DNA of 34,108 nucleotides from JAAYLC01 sp035654795 (GCA_035654795.1 DASRWC010000063.1:1-34108), one strand, 5' to 3'. Shown: positions 8,020 through 16,777, counted from the first letter of the stretch. Notes: generated from the letters alone by a model not told the origin. Numbers and translations are program-made.

Positions 8020-8376
8020 TTATTTTGCTTCTACTTCTTTAGTTTCTTTCTTTTTTGAAGAACCCGGAAGAACGATATCTCCAATTTGGATCTGAGAAAG
8101 ATATTGACGGTGACCATTTTTCACTCGATATCCTTTTCTTCTCTTCTTTTTGAAGACAATAACTTTATCACCTTTTAGGTGTTTTAGAACTTTTGCACCA
8201 ACGGTGGCACCTTCTATAGCCGGGGCGCCAACGGTGATATTGTCACCATCTCCTACCAGAAGAACATTATCAAAAGTAATTTGATCACCTTCTTCTCCCG
8301 GTAAACGATGGACAAACACCTTTTGGTCTTTTGCAACTTTAAATTGCTGCCCTGCTATCTCTACAATTGCGAACAT
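8020..8376 (-). CDS. rplU: 50S ribosomal protein bL21
   Basis: A 118-residue large-subunit ribosomal protein that binds 23S rRNA. The start (MFAIVEIAGQQFKVAKDQ) and the RNA-binding segment KKKRRKGYRVKNGHRQY are typical. The core ends near residue 103, and a charged lysine/glutamate tail (KKKETKEVEAK) follows, as in many Bacteroidetes homologues. It forms an operon with rpmA. A full-consensus promoter (8449-8479) lies about 70 bases upstream, leaving an untranslated leader of roughly 60 bases. Confidence 0.98.
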   Translation of the reverse strand: MFAIVEIAGQQFKVAKDQKVFVHRLPGEEGDQITFDNVLLVGDGDNITVGAPAIEGATVGAKVLKHLKGDKVIVFKKKRRKGYRVKNGHRQYLSQIQIGDIVLPGSSKKKETKEVEAK

Positions 8377-8448
8377 AGCGATTCGTTTTAATAAATTTTG
8401 TTATACTTAATCCTTCTCTAAACCCATGAAGCATAGCTTAAAGGGCTG

Positions 8449-8479
8449 CAAATATACTATCTAATTTAGAATTGAACAA
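8449..8479 (-). promoter_or_regulatory. Promoter of rplU-rpmA
   Basis: Minus strand: TTG (8477-8479), a 20-base spacer and TATATTTG (8449-8456), a full match to the Bacteroidetes consensus, with an A/T-rich stretch upstream as expected for a highly expressed gene. Confidence 0.8.
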
Positions 8480-8576
8480 GAAAAGTTTTCTTTTTTGATT
8501 TTCAATATCTCGACAGAGGCAATCTTCTATTTCCAGCTTACAGTCAGATAATTAAGTGAGCAAAAGTGGTGATTTT

Positions 8577-9035
8577 CTATTTTAGTGTATGCGCATCGCC
8601 TTCTTTTGTATTCCATGACTGTTTAAACAGCTGCATAAAGGCTAAAGTGAGCACAAGTGTTGTGACTGCACCCATGGTCAGAATCATTAGAACGAGCATA
8701 GCCGTGCTCAAGCTGTCTTCCAGATTCCATCTTTGCATCAGCGCCTTAGAAAAACCGGGATCAATTTGATACATATAAATGGCCATAAACATCGTAAAAA
8801 TAGCTGTTGCCACCGCTCCGGAAACCATACCGGCTGAGAATCCCGTTTCGTATTTCATCGTCGTCAATTTTTCATTTAGTCTGCTTATGGTAATATATAT
8901 ACCCACTCCGAATATAATTCCATTTACGGCACTGAACATCACATTTTCTTGAAAGCCCACGAGTTTGATTAATAAGAAATAAACAATAAGTGCCACTGCC
9001 GTCCAAAAACCATAAATTACAGAAAATCGTCGCAT
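8577..9035 (-). CDS. DUF4199 family membrane protein
   Basis: A 152-residue membrane protein with four hydrophobic helices (about 8-26, 34-52, 70-90 and 110-132) and a short charged C-terminus. The pattern of helices, the SRLNEKLTTMKYETGFSAG loop and the length match the DUF4199 family, which is widespread in Bacteroidetes and has no assigned function. It is transcribed away from the M16 peptidase pair and stands alone between rplU and that pair. No clear promoter match was seen upstream. Confidence 0.85.
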   Translation of the reverse strand: MRRFSVIYGFWTAVALIVYFLLIKLVGFQENVMFSAVNGIIFGVGIYITISRLNEKLTTMKYETGFSAGMVSGAVATAIFTMFMAIYMYQIDPGFSKALMQRWNLEDSLSTAMLVLMILTMGAVTTLVLTLAFMQLFKQSWNTKEGDAHTLK

Positions 9036-9250
9036 AATCGTTTATTTTGATTGATTCCAAATGTTTTTAAAATAAATTATGAATATACTGCACTTATTCC
9101 TTAAGATTTTATTTTTAAGAAAAGTTTATCGAAATCAGAACCAACCCTTCTTTTCCATAAGAAATGATACGACATTGTTTGAACTAAATTAAAGCTAACG
9201 GGTTTTATTTGTAATTTCGCAGTTTGAATCTTATAACTTAACTTTAATCA

Positions 9251-10567
9251 ATGAGAAAAATATCATTCACATTATTATTCGCGATTGCTTCTTTTATAGG
9301 TATGCAGGCGCAACATGTATCGTATGAGGAATATAACCTGGCTAATGGTCTGCGTGTGATTCTTCATCAGGACAATACCGCTCCGGTAGTGGTAACCTCT
9401 GTGATGTATCACGTTGGGGCAAAAAATGAGACTCCCGGTCGGTCAGGTTTTGCGCATTTCTTTGAGCATTTGCTTTTTGAGGGTACCAAGAATATCCAAC
9501 GAGGGAAATGGTTTGAAATAGTTTCATCTAATGGAGGCAGCAACAATGCCAATACCAGTGATGACCGAACCTATTATTACGAAGTTTTTCCTTCTAACAA
9601 TGTGGAATTAGGACTTTGGATGGAAAGTGAGAGAATGCTTCACCCTGTTATTAATCAGATTGGTGTTTCTACACAAAATGAAGTGGTTAAAGAAGAAAAA
9701 AGGTTGCGAGTAGATAACCAACCTTATGGACAGCTTCTAAAAGCCATCAAAGAAAACCTTTTCAAAAAACATCCTTATCGATGGACAACCATTGGAGAAA
9801 TGGAGGACCTGGATGCAGCCACTTTGGATGAATTTTTAGAATTTTTCAAGAAATTCTATGGTCCCAACAATGCCACTCTTGTGGTAGCCGGTGATATCGA
9901 CACGGCTGAGGTTAAGAAAATGATCCAAAATTATTTTGGTCCTATTCCCAGTGGTCCCGAAGTGATTCAGCCAAACATTCAGGAAGATCCAATTACTTCC
10001 GAGATAAGAGCCACATGGTATGATCCCAATATTCAAGTACCTATGCTTATTCATGCATACCGTACTCCTTCTATGAAAGAAAGAGATGCTTATGTATTGG
10101 ACATGATTTCCACATTGGTGAGTCAAGGGAAGAGTTCTCGACTTTATAAAAATCTGGTAGATGATAAAAAAATGGCCTTACAAGTGGGAGCCATCAACCT
10201 AAGTCAAGAAGATTATGGTAGTTATATCACCATTGCATTACCTATGGGAGATACTTCTTTGGCTGATTTAACTGCCGAAATTGATAAAGAAATGGCGCGA
10301 CTAAAAACAGAACTTATTTCTGAGCATGAATATGAGAAGCTACAGAATATTTATAGAAATAATTTTATCCGTGCCAATGCTTCTGTAGAGGGAATTGCGC
10401 ATTCTCTGGCCACATATTCCACTCTCTATGGCAACACGAAACTGATCAATACTGAATTGGATATTTACAAATCCATTACAAGAGAAGAAATTCTTGAAGT
10501 AGCTCGAAAATATCTTAATGCAAATCAGCGTCTCGTTTTGGATTATCTTCCTAAGAACGATCAATAA
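9251..10567 (+). CDS. M16 family zinc peptidase, catalytic subunit
   Basis: A 438-residue secreted peptidase of the insulinase/pitrilysin family. The signal peptide is MRKISFTLLFAIASFIGMQA, with cleavage before QH. The inverted zinc motif His69-x-x-Glu72-His73 (HFFEH) is present, and Glu149 sits at the usual 76-residue spacing as third ligand. The second domain (about 190-380) lacks the Arg/Tyr substrate-binding pair: the matching segment reads NLVDDKKMAL. The next gene, 24 bases downstream, has that pair but no zinc site, so the two products probably form a periplasmic heterodimer like other bacterial two-chain M16 enzymes. Likely role: degradation of peptides left in the periplasm. The true substrate is unknown. 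Confidence 0.93.
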   Translation: MRKISFTLLFAIASFIGMQAQHVSYEEYNLANGLRVILHQDNTAPVVVTSVMYHVGAKNETPGRSGFAHFFEHLLFEGTKNIQRGKWFEIVSSNGGSNNANTSDDRTYYYEVFPSNNVELGLWMESERMLHPVINQIGVSTQNEVVKEEKRLRVDNQPYGQLLKAIKENLFKKHPYRWTTIGEMEDLDAATLDEFLEFFKKFYGPNNATLVVAGDIDTAEVKKMIQNYFGPIPSGPEVIQPNIQEDPITSEIRATWYDPNIQVPMLIHAYRTPSMKERDAYVLDMISTLVSQGKSSRLYKNLVDDKKMALQVGAINLSQEDYGSYITIALPMGDTSLADLTAEIDKEMARLKTELISEHEYEKLQNIYRNNFIRANASVEGIAHSLATYSTLYGNTKLINTELDIYKSITREEILEVARKYLNANQRLVLDYLPKNDQ

Positions 10568-10591
10568 TAATTTTTTAGAACATTATAAAAG

Positions 10592-12661
10592 ATGAGAAAA
10601 TATTTATATTTATTTCTTGCCGGATTCCTGATATCCAATATCGTTGTTGCACAAATTGACAGGAGTAAGCAACCAGCACCCGGCCCGGCACCCAAAGTAA
10701 ATCTTACAGAACCCCAAAGTTTTAAACTGGATAACGGTTTAACGGTGTTGGTAGTAGAAAATCATAAGTTGCCAACGGTGCGCATGCAATTATTAATAGA
10801 CAATCCCATGTATGCCGCCGGAAACAAAGCAGGAGTTGAAAGCTTATTTGCGGCACTGATGGGTAATGGCACCAAAAACATTTCAAAAGATGCTTTTAAT
10901 GAAGAGGTTGACTATATGGGTGCAACCTTGGCATTTGGGAATGACCATGCTTATGCCCTTGGGCTTTCAGAATTTACGCCTCGATTAATCGAATTGCTTT
11001 CTGATGCAATAAAAAACCCCCTCTTCACCCAAGAAGAGTTTGAAAGCGAAAAATCTAAGCTGATCGAATCTCTGAAAATGGGTGAAAAAAGCGTAGCGGA
11101 AGTTGCAAATCGTGTTCGTGACGCTCTCGTTTTCGGATCAAATCATCCTAAAGGGGAGTTCACTACTATCGAAAAAGTAGAAAATCTTAAACTGAGTGAT
11201 GTTATCTCATATTACGAAAATTTTTTCAATCCGAATAATGCTTACTTAGCCGTGGTAGGTGATGTGAAACGTGCAGACATTCAGAGATTATTTTCCCAGC
11301 ACCTTTCCGATTGGAAGCGTAAATCGGTTCCAGCTGTAAAGTATTCCACTCCAAAAGATGTACAATATACTCAGGTAAATTTTGTGGACATGCCAAATGC
11401 CGTACAGTCTCAAATTGCGGTAATGAATCTTGTAGATCTAAAGATGAGTCATCCTGATTATTTCCCACTTCTGATTGCCAACAGGATTTTAGGAGGCGGG
11501 GGATTAAACAGTTATTTAAATATGAATCTACGCGAGAAAAACGCCTGGACATATGGTGCCTATTCTACTTTTTCGGCTGACAAGGAAATCTCCTCTTTCA
11601 TGGCCTACACCGAGGTTAGAAATGCAGTAACTGACAGTGCAGTGGTTGAAATATTAAAAGAAATACAGAATATCAGAAACAACAAGATTACGGTTGCCCA
11701 ACTCAATAATGCAAAGGCGAAATATACGGGTGATTTTGTTGTGGCACTTGAGCGCCCGGAGACAATAGCTACCTATGCTTTACGAATTAAAACACAAAAC
11801 TTGCCGGATGATTTCTACTTTAATTATTTGAAGAAAATTAATGCCGTTACGCCTGATGATGTGGCACGTGTTGCTAAAAAATACTTCAAGCCCGATAATT
11901 TTAGAATTGTGGTGGTAGGTAAAGGTTCAGAAGTTCTGGAAGGTCTAAAGAATTTAAGAGGGCCAAAAGGAAAAATTATTCCTGTGATGTATTTTGACAA
12001 ATTCGCAAATCCATCCACAGAACCTGTTTTCAACCAACCTGTTTCAGGAGGAGTGACCGCAGAAATGGTCATTGAGAAATATTTGGATGCCGTGGGCGGA
12101 AGAAAAACAGTGGAAAATATCAATTCCATCAAAATCGACGGGACCCTTTCTATGCAAGGAATGAACTTAAACGTGATGAGACTCAATACAAAGAGAGGAC
12201 AATCTATTACAGAAGTTTCTATGGGTTCTATGACGCTTCAGAAAATGGTATTTGATGGAGAAAAAGGATACCAAATTCAACAAGGTCAGCGCATGGAAAA
12301 TTCTGCTGAAGAGAATGAAGAGGCAAAACTTGAAGCCACTCCTTTCCCGATTTTGTCAGCAAAAAATCCACAATTGCTCAGAGAAGAAGACGTTGATGGC
12401 AGACCTGCTTATGTTCTTTCCTTCAAAAGCGGAACCGAAAACTTCTATGATAAAGAAACCGGACTTTTAGTGAAGCAAGAGTCAGTTGTTGAAGTTATGG
12501 GACAAACTTTTTCTTCTACTACAATTTTGAGTGATTATCGTGAAGTGGACGGATTAAAAATACCATTTGTGATGGAAGAACAGGTGGGACCTCAGTCTAT
12601 GAAAGTTACTGTTGATAATGTAGAGATCAATGGGAAAGTTTCAGACGACATGTTCAAATAG
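10592..12661 (+). CDS. M16 family peptidase-like subunit with LolA-like C-terminal domain
   Basis: A 689-residue partner of the preceding peptidase. The signal peptide is MRKYLYLFLAGFLISNIVVA. Where HxxEH should be, the sequence reads ESLFAALMGNGTKN, so no zinc can bind. The C-terminal M16 half keeps Arg314 and Tyr321 in LREKNAWTYGAY, with the seven-residue spacing of the substrate-binding pair in insulysin-type enzymes. From about residue 490 (MVIEKYLDAVGG) to the end comes a separate roughly 200-residue beta-rich domain resembling outer-membrane lipoprotein-sorting (LolA-like) folds, ending in DYREVDGLKIPFVMEE and VEINGKVSDDMFK. The same three-part architecture occurs in other Bacteroidetes. 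A terminator follows 25 bases after the stop. Confidence 0.92.
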   Translation: MRKYLYLFLAGFLISNIVVAQIDRSKQPAPGPAPKVNLTEPQSFKLDNGLTVLVVENHKLPTVRMQLLIDNPMYAAGNKAGVESLFAALMGNGTKNISKDAFNEEVDYMGATLAFGNDHAYALGLSEFTPRLIELLSDAIKNPLFTQEEFESEKSKLIESLKMGEKSVAEVANRVRDALVFGSNHPKGEFTTIEKVENLKLSDVISYYENFFNPNNAYLAVVGDVKRADIQRLFSQHLSDWKRKSVPAVKYSTPKDVQYTQVNFVDMPNAVQSQIAVMNLVDLKMSHPDYFPLLIANRILGGGGLNSYLNMNLREKNAWTYGAYSTFSADKEISSFMAYTEVRNAVTDSAVVEILKEIQNIRNNKITVAQLNNAKAKYTGDFVVALERPETIATYALRIKTQNLPDDFYFNYLKKINAVTPDDVARVAKKYFKPDNFRIVVVGKGSEVLEGLKNLRGPKGKIIPVMYFDKFANPSTEPVFNQPVSGGVTAEMVIEKYLDAVGGRKTVENINSIKIDGTLSMQGMNLNVMRLNTKRGQSITEVSMGSMTLQKMVFDGEKGYQIQQGQRMENSAEENEEAKLEATPFPILSAKNPQLLREEDVDGRPAYVLSFKSGTENFYDKETGLLVKQESVVEVMGQTFSSTTILSDYREVDGLKIPFVMEEQVGPQSMKVTVDNVEINGKVSDDMFK

Positions 12662-12686
12662 CGAGAATATCAGATAAATCAATACA

Positions 12687-12716
12687 AACCGCTCGGATTT
12701 TCGGGCGGTTTTTTTA
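12687..12716 (+). terminator. Intrinsic terminator of the M16 operon
   Basis: Stem AACCGCTCG / CGGGCGGTT (with one G-T pair) and a short loop, followed by eight T residues. It lies between the convergent M16 and gldD genes. Confidence 0.88.
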
Positions 12717-12764
12717 TTTGCCGGACCGTTTATTATGCCCGTTGCCGATTCATTATTCCTACTC

Positions 12765-13325
12765 TTATTTCCACTCTACCGTTTCCATAATTCGGCGCAT
12801 ATCTTCTCTCAAATACATCACTGCCGGATAGATGGAGTCAAAGTTGGGTTTGGCGTCAAAATACAAGGTTCCGTTCAAAAAGTGATTGATACTGTCAGTT
12901 ACATAAAATCCTGCTTGTGTAGCCGCATCACCATTTATCATATAAAACATGCCATAAACTTTATCATCAGGATTTACAAACGGCTGTTCGGGAATACTGC
13001 TGGCTTTGATGGAATGATCGTATGCCAATTTCTGAGCATCCCTTAAAAGTGAATCCAGGTTATGCGGTCTAATTTTTTGATAGGTGAGGTAAAAGGTGGC
13101 CTTCATTTTCGGATATCGAATGTTGACATCGCAATTCCTTTTTCTCACAATTTCCGTATTATCATTTACTTCAAAAGAGAACGGACAGTCTATTTTCAAG
13201 TTATGATATTTCGGATATGGATATTGCAATCGCAGTTGTGCCGATGGTTTTATCGTAACATCGTTTTGGCAACCTTCCAAGAACAAAACTGCAAGCGCTA
13301 AAGAAAAAAGATATTTTATCTTCAT
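12765..13325 (-). CDS. gldD: Gliding motility lipoprotein GldD
   Basis: A 186-residue lipoprotein required for gliding motility and chitin use in Flavobacterium johnsoniae and linked to the GldK-N / type IX secretion machinery. The N-terminus has a lipoprotein signal ending in the lipobox LEGC (Cys19). The segment KPSAQLRLQYPYPKY right after it is characteristic of the family. Length fits. It is the last gene of the mutY-ssb-gldE-gldD block, 48 bases after gldE, an order known from other flavobacteria, which raises confidence strongly. GldD and GldE are thought to act together. Confidence 0.95.
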   Translation of the reverse strand: MKIKYLFSLALAVLFLEGCQNDVTIKPSAQLRLQYPYPKYHNLKIDCPFSFEVNDNTEIVRKRNCDVNIRYPKMKATFYLTYQKIRPHNLDSLLRDAQKLAYDHSIKASSIPEQPFVNPDDKVYGMFYMINGDAATQAGFYVTDSINHFLNGTLYFDAKPNFDSIYPAVMYLREDMRRIMETVEWK

Positions 13326-13373
13326 GGTGTTTAAGCTGATGGCTTATCGCCGGAAATCGCTAGCTGAGAGTGA

Positions 13374-14693
13374 TTATTTATCTTCAATGGTAAGTTTAAT
13401 CTGTTTTATTCGTTTACCCTCAAAGGCTTCCACAATAAATGCATAGTTTTCAAAATATAAAACTTCATTTTTCTTAGGAAATCCTTTTGATATTTCCAGC
13501 AGAAAACCTGCTAATGTCTCGGCTTCTCCCTTTTCATTTTCAAAGGCTTCGGTGTTTTCCAAACCAATGACTTTGTAAAAATCTTTTAAGGAAGTTTTTC
13601 CCTCAAATATATAGTTTCTGTCGTCCAGTTTGGAGAAGATCAGCCCTTCATCATCAAATTCATCGCTTATTTCTCCGACAATTTCTTCAATAATATCTTC
13701 CAAAGAAATCAATCCGCTTGTCCCTCCATATTCGTCCACCACTATAGCTAAATGCATTTTCATTTCTTTAAACTCGTTCAGCAGGTCGTCGAGCTTTTTA
13801 TTTTCCGGGACAAAATAAACTTCCCGAATTAAATCTTTCCAATGAAAATCTTCTTCCTCTACGTGTGCAATTAGGTCTTTTACATACAAAATCCCAATTA
13901 TATGATCAATATTTTCTTCATAGATAGGAATACGAGAAAAACCATGTACCAGTACTTCAGACAAGACTTCAGCAAAGGAGAGATCGGCACTTAAGGCGAA
14001 AATATCCATTCTGTTTTTCATCACTTGGCGCACCTGGGTATTCCCGAATGTGACTATTCCTTGTAATATTTTCTTCTCTTCGGTGGTCGTGTCTTCTTGC
14101 GAAAGTTCTAATGCCTGGGAAAGTTGCGCTACGTTGAAATTATTCTTTTTCTTTCCAAATCTCTTCTGGAGATACATGGTAGCATTTTTCATAGGCACCG
14201 AAACGGGAGATAGAACATAGTCTAAAATCTGGATTGGATATGCCATAAATACGGCAAAGGAGATTTTATTTCGGCTTGCATATATTTTTGGAAGAATCTC
14301 GCCAAAAAGTAAAATCAAGAAAGTGACCACTCCCACTTCTAAAAAAAATCGGACTGATATTCCAAGAAAAGTGGTTGTGATTCTTTCGAAAAATGCTCCG
14401 CTTATCGACCCGAAAATCAGCACAATGGCTATATTTATAAAATTGTTTGACACTAAAATTGTAGCCAACAATTTCTCGGGACGGTCTGTTAGTTTTTGAA
14501 CAATTTCTAATCTTTTACTGAGATTTTTATCCGAATTTGATTCAAAATCAGAAGCGGTCATTGAAAAAAACGCTACTTCTGCTCCTGAAACAAGCGCAGA
14601 TCCAATTAACAGAATGATCAAGATTACGATACTGACAATCATTCCTGCGTCAAGAGAATTTATTAGAAGAAAACTTGGAGGCTCTGTATCCAA
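13374..14693 (-). CDS. gldE: Gliding motility protein GldE (CNNM/CBS family)
   Basis: A 439-residue inner-membrane protein of the CorC/HlyC type. Domains in order: an N-terminal CNNM (DUF21) membrane domain with helices between about 15 and 160, opening with GSALVSGAEVAFFS; a pair of CBS domains (about 210-330) containing MKNRMDIFALS and VVDEYGGTSGLISLEDIIEEIVG; and a C-terminal transporter-associated domain. Relatives act as Mg/Co exporters. In F. johnsoniae extra GldE can suppress some gldD mutations, so the two are functional partners. It lies between ssb (22 bases) and gldD (48 bases). Naming it GldE rather than a generic hemolysin-like protein rests on this gene order. Confidence 0.93.
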   Translation of the reverse strand: MDTEPPSFLLINSLDAGMIVSIVILIILLIGSALVSGAEVAFFSMTASDFESNSDKNLSKRLEIVQKLTDRPEKLLATILVSNNFINIAIVLIFGSISGAFFERITTTFLGISVRFFLEVGVVTFLILLFGEILPKIYASRNKISFAVFMAYPIQILDYVLSPVSVPMKNATMYLQKRFGKKKNNFNVAQLSQALELSQEDTTTEEKKILQGIVTFGNTQVRQVMKNRMDIFALSADLSFAEVLSEVLVHGFSRIPIYEENIDHIIGILYVKDLIAHVEEEDFHWKDLIREVYFVPENKKLDDLLNEFKEMKMHLAIVVDEYGGTSGLISLEDIIEEIVGEISDEFDDEGLIFSKLDDRNYIFEGKTSLKDFYKVIGLENTEAFENEKGEAETLAGFLLEISKGFPKKNEVLYFENYAFIVEAFEGKRIKQIKLTIEDK

Positions 14694-14715
14694 AAGTGTG
14701 ATTATTAGTTAGACA

Positions 14716-15189
14716 TCAAAAAGGAACATCGTCAATTTCATCATTTGCATCGTTCTGACCTTGGTATTCTGTTTCCGACGGGATTGATGTGGGATTTGAA
14801 TTGGTCAAAGAATGAGGAGACGCTGTTTGTTCGGCAGGTTTTTGAATGGATTGTCCTTTTGGCGTGAGGAATGTAAATTCTCTACACAAGATTTCTGTAG
14901 TGTATCTTTCTACTCCGGCGGCATCGGTCCATTTTCTGGTTCTTATTTTTCCTTCAATGTAAACCTTATCTCCTTTTTTTAAATATTTTTCACAGATTTC
15001 TGCTGCCTTGTTATTGACGACAACGTTGTGCCATTCAGTAAGGGCAACTCGTTCTCCCGCTTTTGTGGTATAAGACTCGTCTGTAGCCAGAGGGAATCTC
15101 CCGACACAATTTCCTCCTTCAAAATAGTGCAATTTTACGTCATCTCCCGTATGCCCTATCAGCATTACTTTATTTAATGTGCCGTTCAT
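14716..15189 (-). CDS. ssb: Single-stranded DNA-binding protein with acidic tip
   Basis: A 157-residue replicative-type SSB. The OB fold covers about residues 1-105 (MNGTLNKVMLIGHTGDDVK, EWHNVVVNNKAAEICEKYL). A Gln/Ser/Pro-rich linker follows, and the protein ends in DEIDDVPF, the acidic tip through which SSB recruits replication and repair proteins. It coats single-stranded DNA in replication, recombination and repair. It has its own consensus promoter in the 75-base gap after mutY, so it can be expressed independently. A second, shorter SSB without this tip is at 28935-29267. Confidence 0.95.
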   Translation of the reverse strand: MNGTLNKVMLIGHTGDDVKLHYFEGGNCVGRFPLATDESYTTKAGERVALTEWHNVVVNNKAAEICEKYLKKGDKVYIEGKIRTRKWTDAAGVERYTTEILCREFTFLTPKGQSIQKPAEQTASPHSLTNSNPTSIPSETEYQGQNDANDEIDDVPF

Positions 15190-15211
15190 TTATTTCGTTA
15201 TTAGGTTTTTG

Positions 15212-15242
15212 CAAATGTACTGGTAAGAAATTAAAGATACAA
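15212..15242 (-). promoter_or_regulatory. Promoter of ssb-gldE-gldD
   Basis: Minus strand: TTG (15240-15242), a 20-base spacer and TACATTTG (15212-15219), a full consensus match in the gap between mutY and ssb. Confidence 0.75.
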
Positions 15243-15264
15243 TTTTTCAGTTTTACACTCTACT

Positions 15265-16332
15265 TTAATTCTTTTGCTGATCCTGATAAAATAAGGATTG
15301 CAAAAATCGTGCAATTAGTATGGGAACGGGGAGTGTCAATAAATCTTCTTTTCCAAAGAAATTTGAAGTCTCATGAATAGTAGTAGCTCTCCACCACGAG
15401 GTGTGGATATGTTGATGCGAAAGCTTGTGCACCTTCTTTTCCCGTGCCACGAGTGTCAGTTCTTGCAGCTGTAATTTATCTTTCAATGCTTCAAATTTGT
15501 CATTGCTTGCGGTTTCGGTTATTACTTCCGGTGTTTCTACAAGTGGCAACTGAAATAAGTTTTTCCATATATCTTTCCCATTCCTTTTTTCCATAGCTAT
15601 TTTTCCCGATGGTCCTTCGATTAGGAAATAATTGAAATATCGGTTTTTAGCGGGTTTAGATTTTAGTTTTACCGGCAAGTCATTTATTTGATTCTTGGCA
15701 AAAGCGTGACACTTTGTTTGCAGCATACAAGATTCACAATTTGGCAGTTTTGGTGTACAGTGCGTTGCACCAAACTCCATAATTGCTTGATTATAGATGC
15801 CGGGTTGCCCGGGGTCGATGAGGAGCGCAGCAAGTTGCTTAAATTCTTTTTTTCCTTTTCCGGTGTTTATGGGAGTATCAATACCGAAGACTCGAGACAG
15901 CACCCTATAAACATTTCCGTCCACAACTGCCACCTTTTCATTATAGCAGATGCTTGCTATTGCTGCTGCGGTATAGTCTCCCACTCCTTTCAGCTTCAGC
16001 AATCCTTCATAAGTTTGTGGGAAAACGCCATTCATGTCCGCTATCATTTTTGCCGACGATAGAAGGTTTCTAGCCCTCGAATAATAGCCTAGCCCTTGCC
16101 ATAGCTTCAGCACTTCCTGTTCTTGTGCCTCGGCAAGTTGTAAAACACTTGGGAAGTGTTGCACAAACCTTAGATAATATGGAATTCCTTGTGACACCCG
16201 CGTTTGCTGTAGAATAATTTCAGACAACCAAATGAAATACGGGTTTCTTTGGTTTCTCCAAGGCAGCTCTCGTTTATTTTCTAAATACCACGTTATCAGC
16301 TTACTTGAAAATTCGGGGAAATGGGGATTCAT
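15265..16332 (-). CDS. mutY: A/G-specific adenine glycosylase MutY
   Basis: A 355-residue base-excision repair enzyme that removes adenine mispaired with 8-oxoguanine. The catalytic core covers about 1-215: Glu38 in WLSEIILQQTRV, the helix-hairpin-helix LKGVGDYTAAAIAS, and Asp138 in VVDGNVYRVLSRVFG at the same number as in E. coli. The 4Fe-4S loop C-x6-C-x2-C-x5-C (CTPKLPNCESCMLQTKC) is complete. A NUDIX-like 8-oxoguanine recognition domain follows (about 230-350). The gene diverges from the HU-like gene and heads the mutY-ssb-gldE-gldD block. No strong consensus promoter was seen for it. Confidence 0.97.
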   Translation of the reverse strand: MNPHFPEFSSKLITWYLENKRELPWRNQRNPYFIWLSEIILQQTRVSQGIPYYLRFVQHFPSVLQLAEAQEQEVLKLWQGLGYYSRARNLLSSAKMIADMNGVFPQTYEGLLKLKGVGDYTAAAIASICYNEKVAVVDGNVYRVLSRVFGIDTPINTGKGKKEFKQLAALLIDPGQPGIYNQAIMEFGATHCTPKLPNCESCMLQTKCHAFAKNQINDLPVKLKSKPAKNRYFNYFLIEGPSGKIAMEKRNGKDIWKNLFQLPLVETPEVITETASNDKFEALKDKLQLQELTLVAREKKVHKLSHQHIHTSWWRATTIHETSNFFGKEDLLTLPVPILIARFLQSLFYQDQQKN

Positions 16333-16376
16333 TATAATAAAAGGTTATATTCCTTTAAATTTTAAAGGTTTATGCT

Positions 16377-16408
16377 TTGATATTATGTTTATAAAATATG
16401 TATATTTG
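16377..16408 (+). promoter_or_regulatory. Promoter of the HU-like gene
   Basis: TTG (16377-16379), a 21-base spacer and TATATTTG (16401-16408). A palindrome CCTTTAAA-T-TTTAAAGG (16352-16368) sits just upstream, between this promoter and mutY. Confidence 0.75.
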
Positions 16409-16461
16409 CCGTCGCTTAAAAAAGCCAAAGTAAACGATATTAATTTAATAAATCTATAATA

Positions 16462-16752
16462 ATGACGAAAGCAGATCTTGTTGCGAGAATCTCGGAAAAG
16501 CTTGGATTGGAGAAGAGTGAAGTACAGGCTACAGTAGAATCCTTTATGGAAGAGGTAAAAAATTCTTTAGAGAGTGGTGATAATGTTTATCTCAGAGGTT
16601 TTGGAAGTTTCATCATTAAAACTAGAGCCGAAAAAACCGGAAGAAACATTTCTAAGAACACAACCATTAAAATTCCGGCTCACAATATTCCTGCTTTTAA
16701 ACCGGCCAAAGTTTTCCTTGAAGGTGTAAAAGCCAACGTAGAAGTAAAATAA
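16462..16752 (+). CDS. HU/IHF family DNA-binding protein
   Basis: A 96-residue nucleoid protein that bends DNA as a dimer. It shows the full HU/IHF fold: an N-terminal helical body (MTKADLVARISEKLGLEKSEV), the GDNVYLRGFGSF signature, a beta arm with the proline-containing tip KIPAHNIPAFKP, and a C-terminal helix. The arm is nearer to IHF-beta-like proteins of Bacteroidetes than to E. coli HU, but I would not call it IHF. It diverges from mutY, a common flavobacterial arrangement. A small basic gene follows 40 bases later, probably on the same transcript. Confidence 0.96.
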   Translation: MTKADLVARISEKLGLEKSEVQATVESFMEEVKNSLESGDNVYLRGFGSFIIKTRAEKTGRNISKNTTIKIPAHNIPAFKPAKVFLEGVKANVEVK

Positions 16753-16763
16753 TTCAATAACTT

Positions 16764-16777
16764 GTCCCTTTCGGGAC
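16764..16777 (+). promoter_or_regulatory. Small GC-rich hairpin between the HU-like gene and the 30-residue gene
   Basis: Perfect 5-base stem GTCCC / GGGAC with a TTTC tetraloop, 12 bases past the HU stop and 16 before the next ATG. It lacks a T run, so it is not a standard terminator; an RNA-processing or translational control site is possible. Confidence 0.4.

Noticed and set aside
8423..8445. Nested weak hairpin in the rplU leader as a ribosomal autoregulatory element
   Set aside because: Only three GC pairs plus a four-base inner stem; too weak to claim without covariation.
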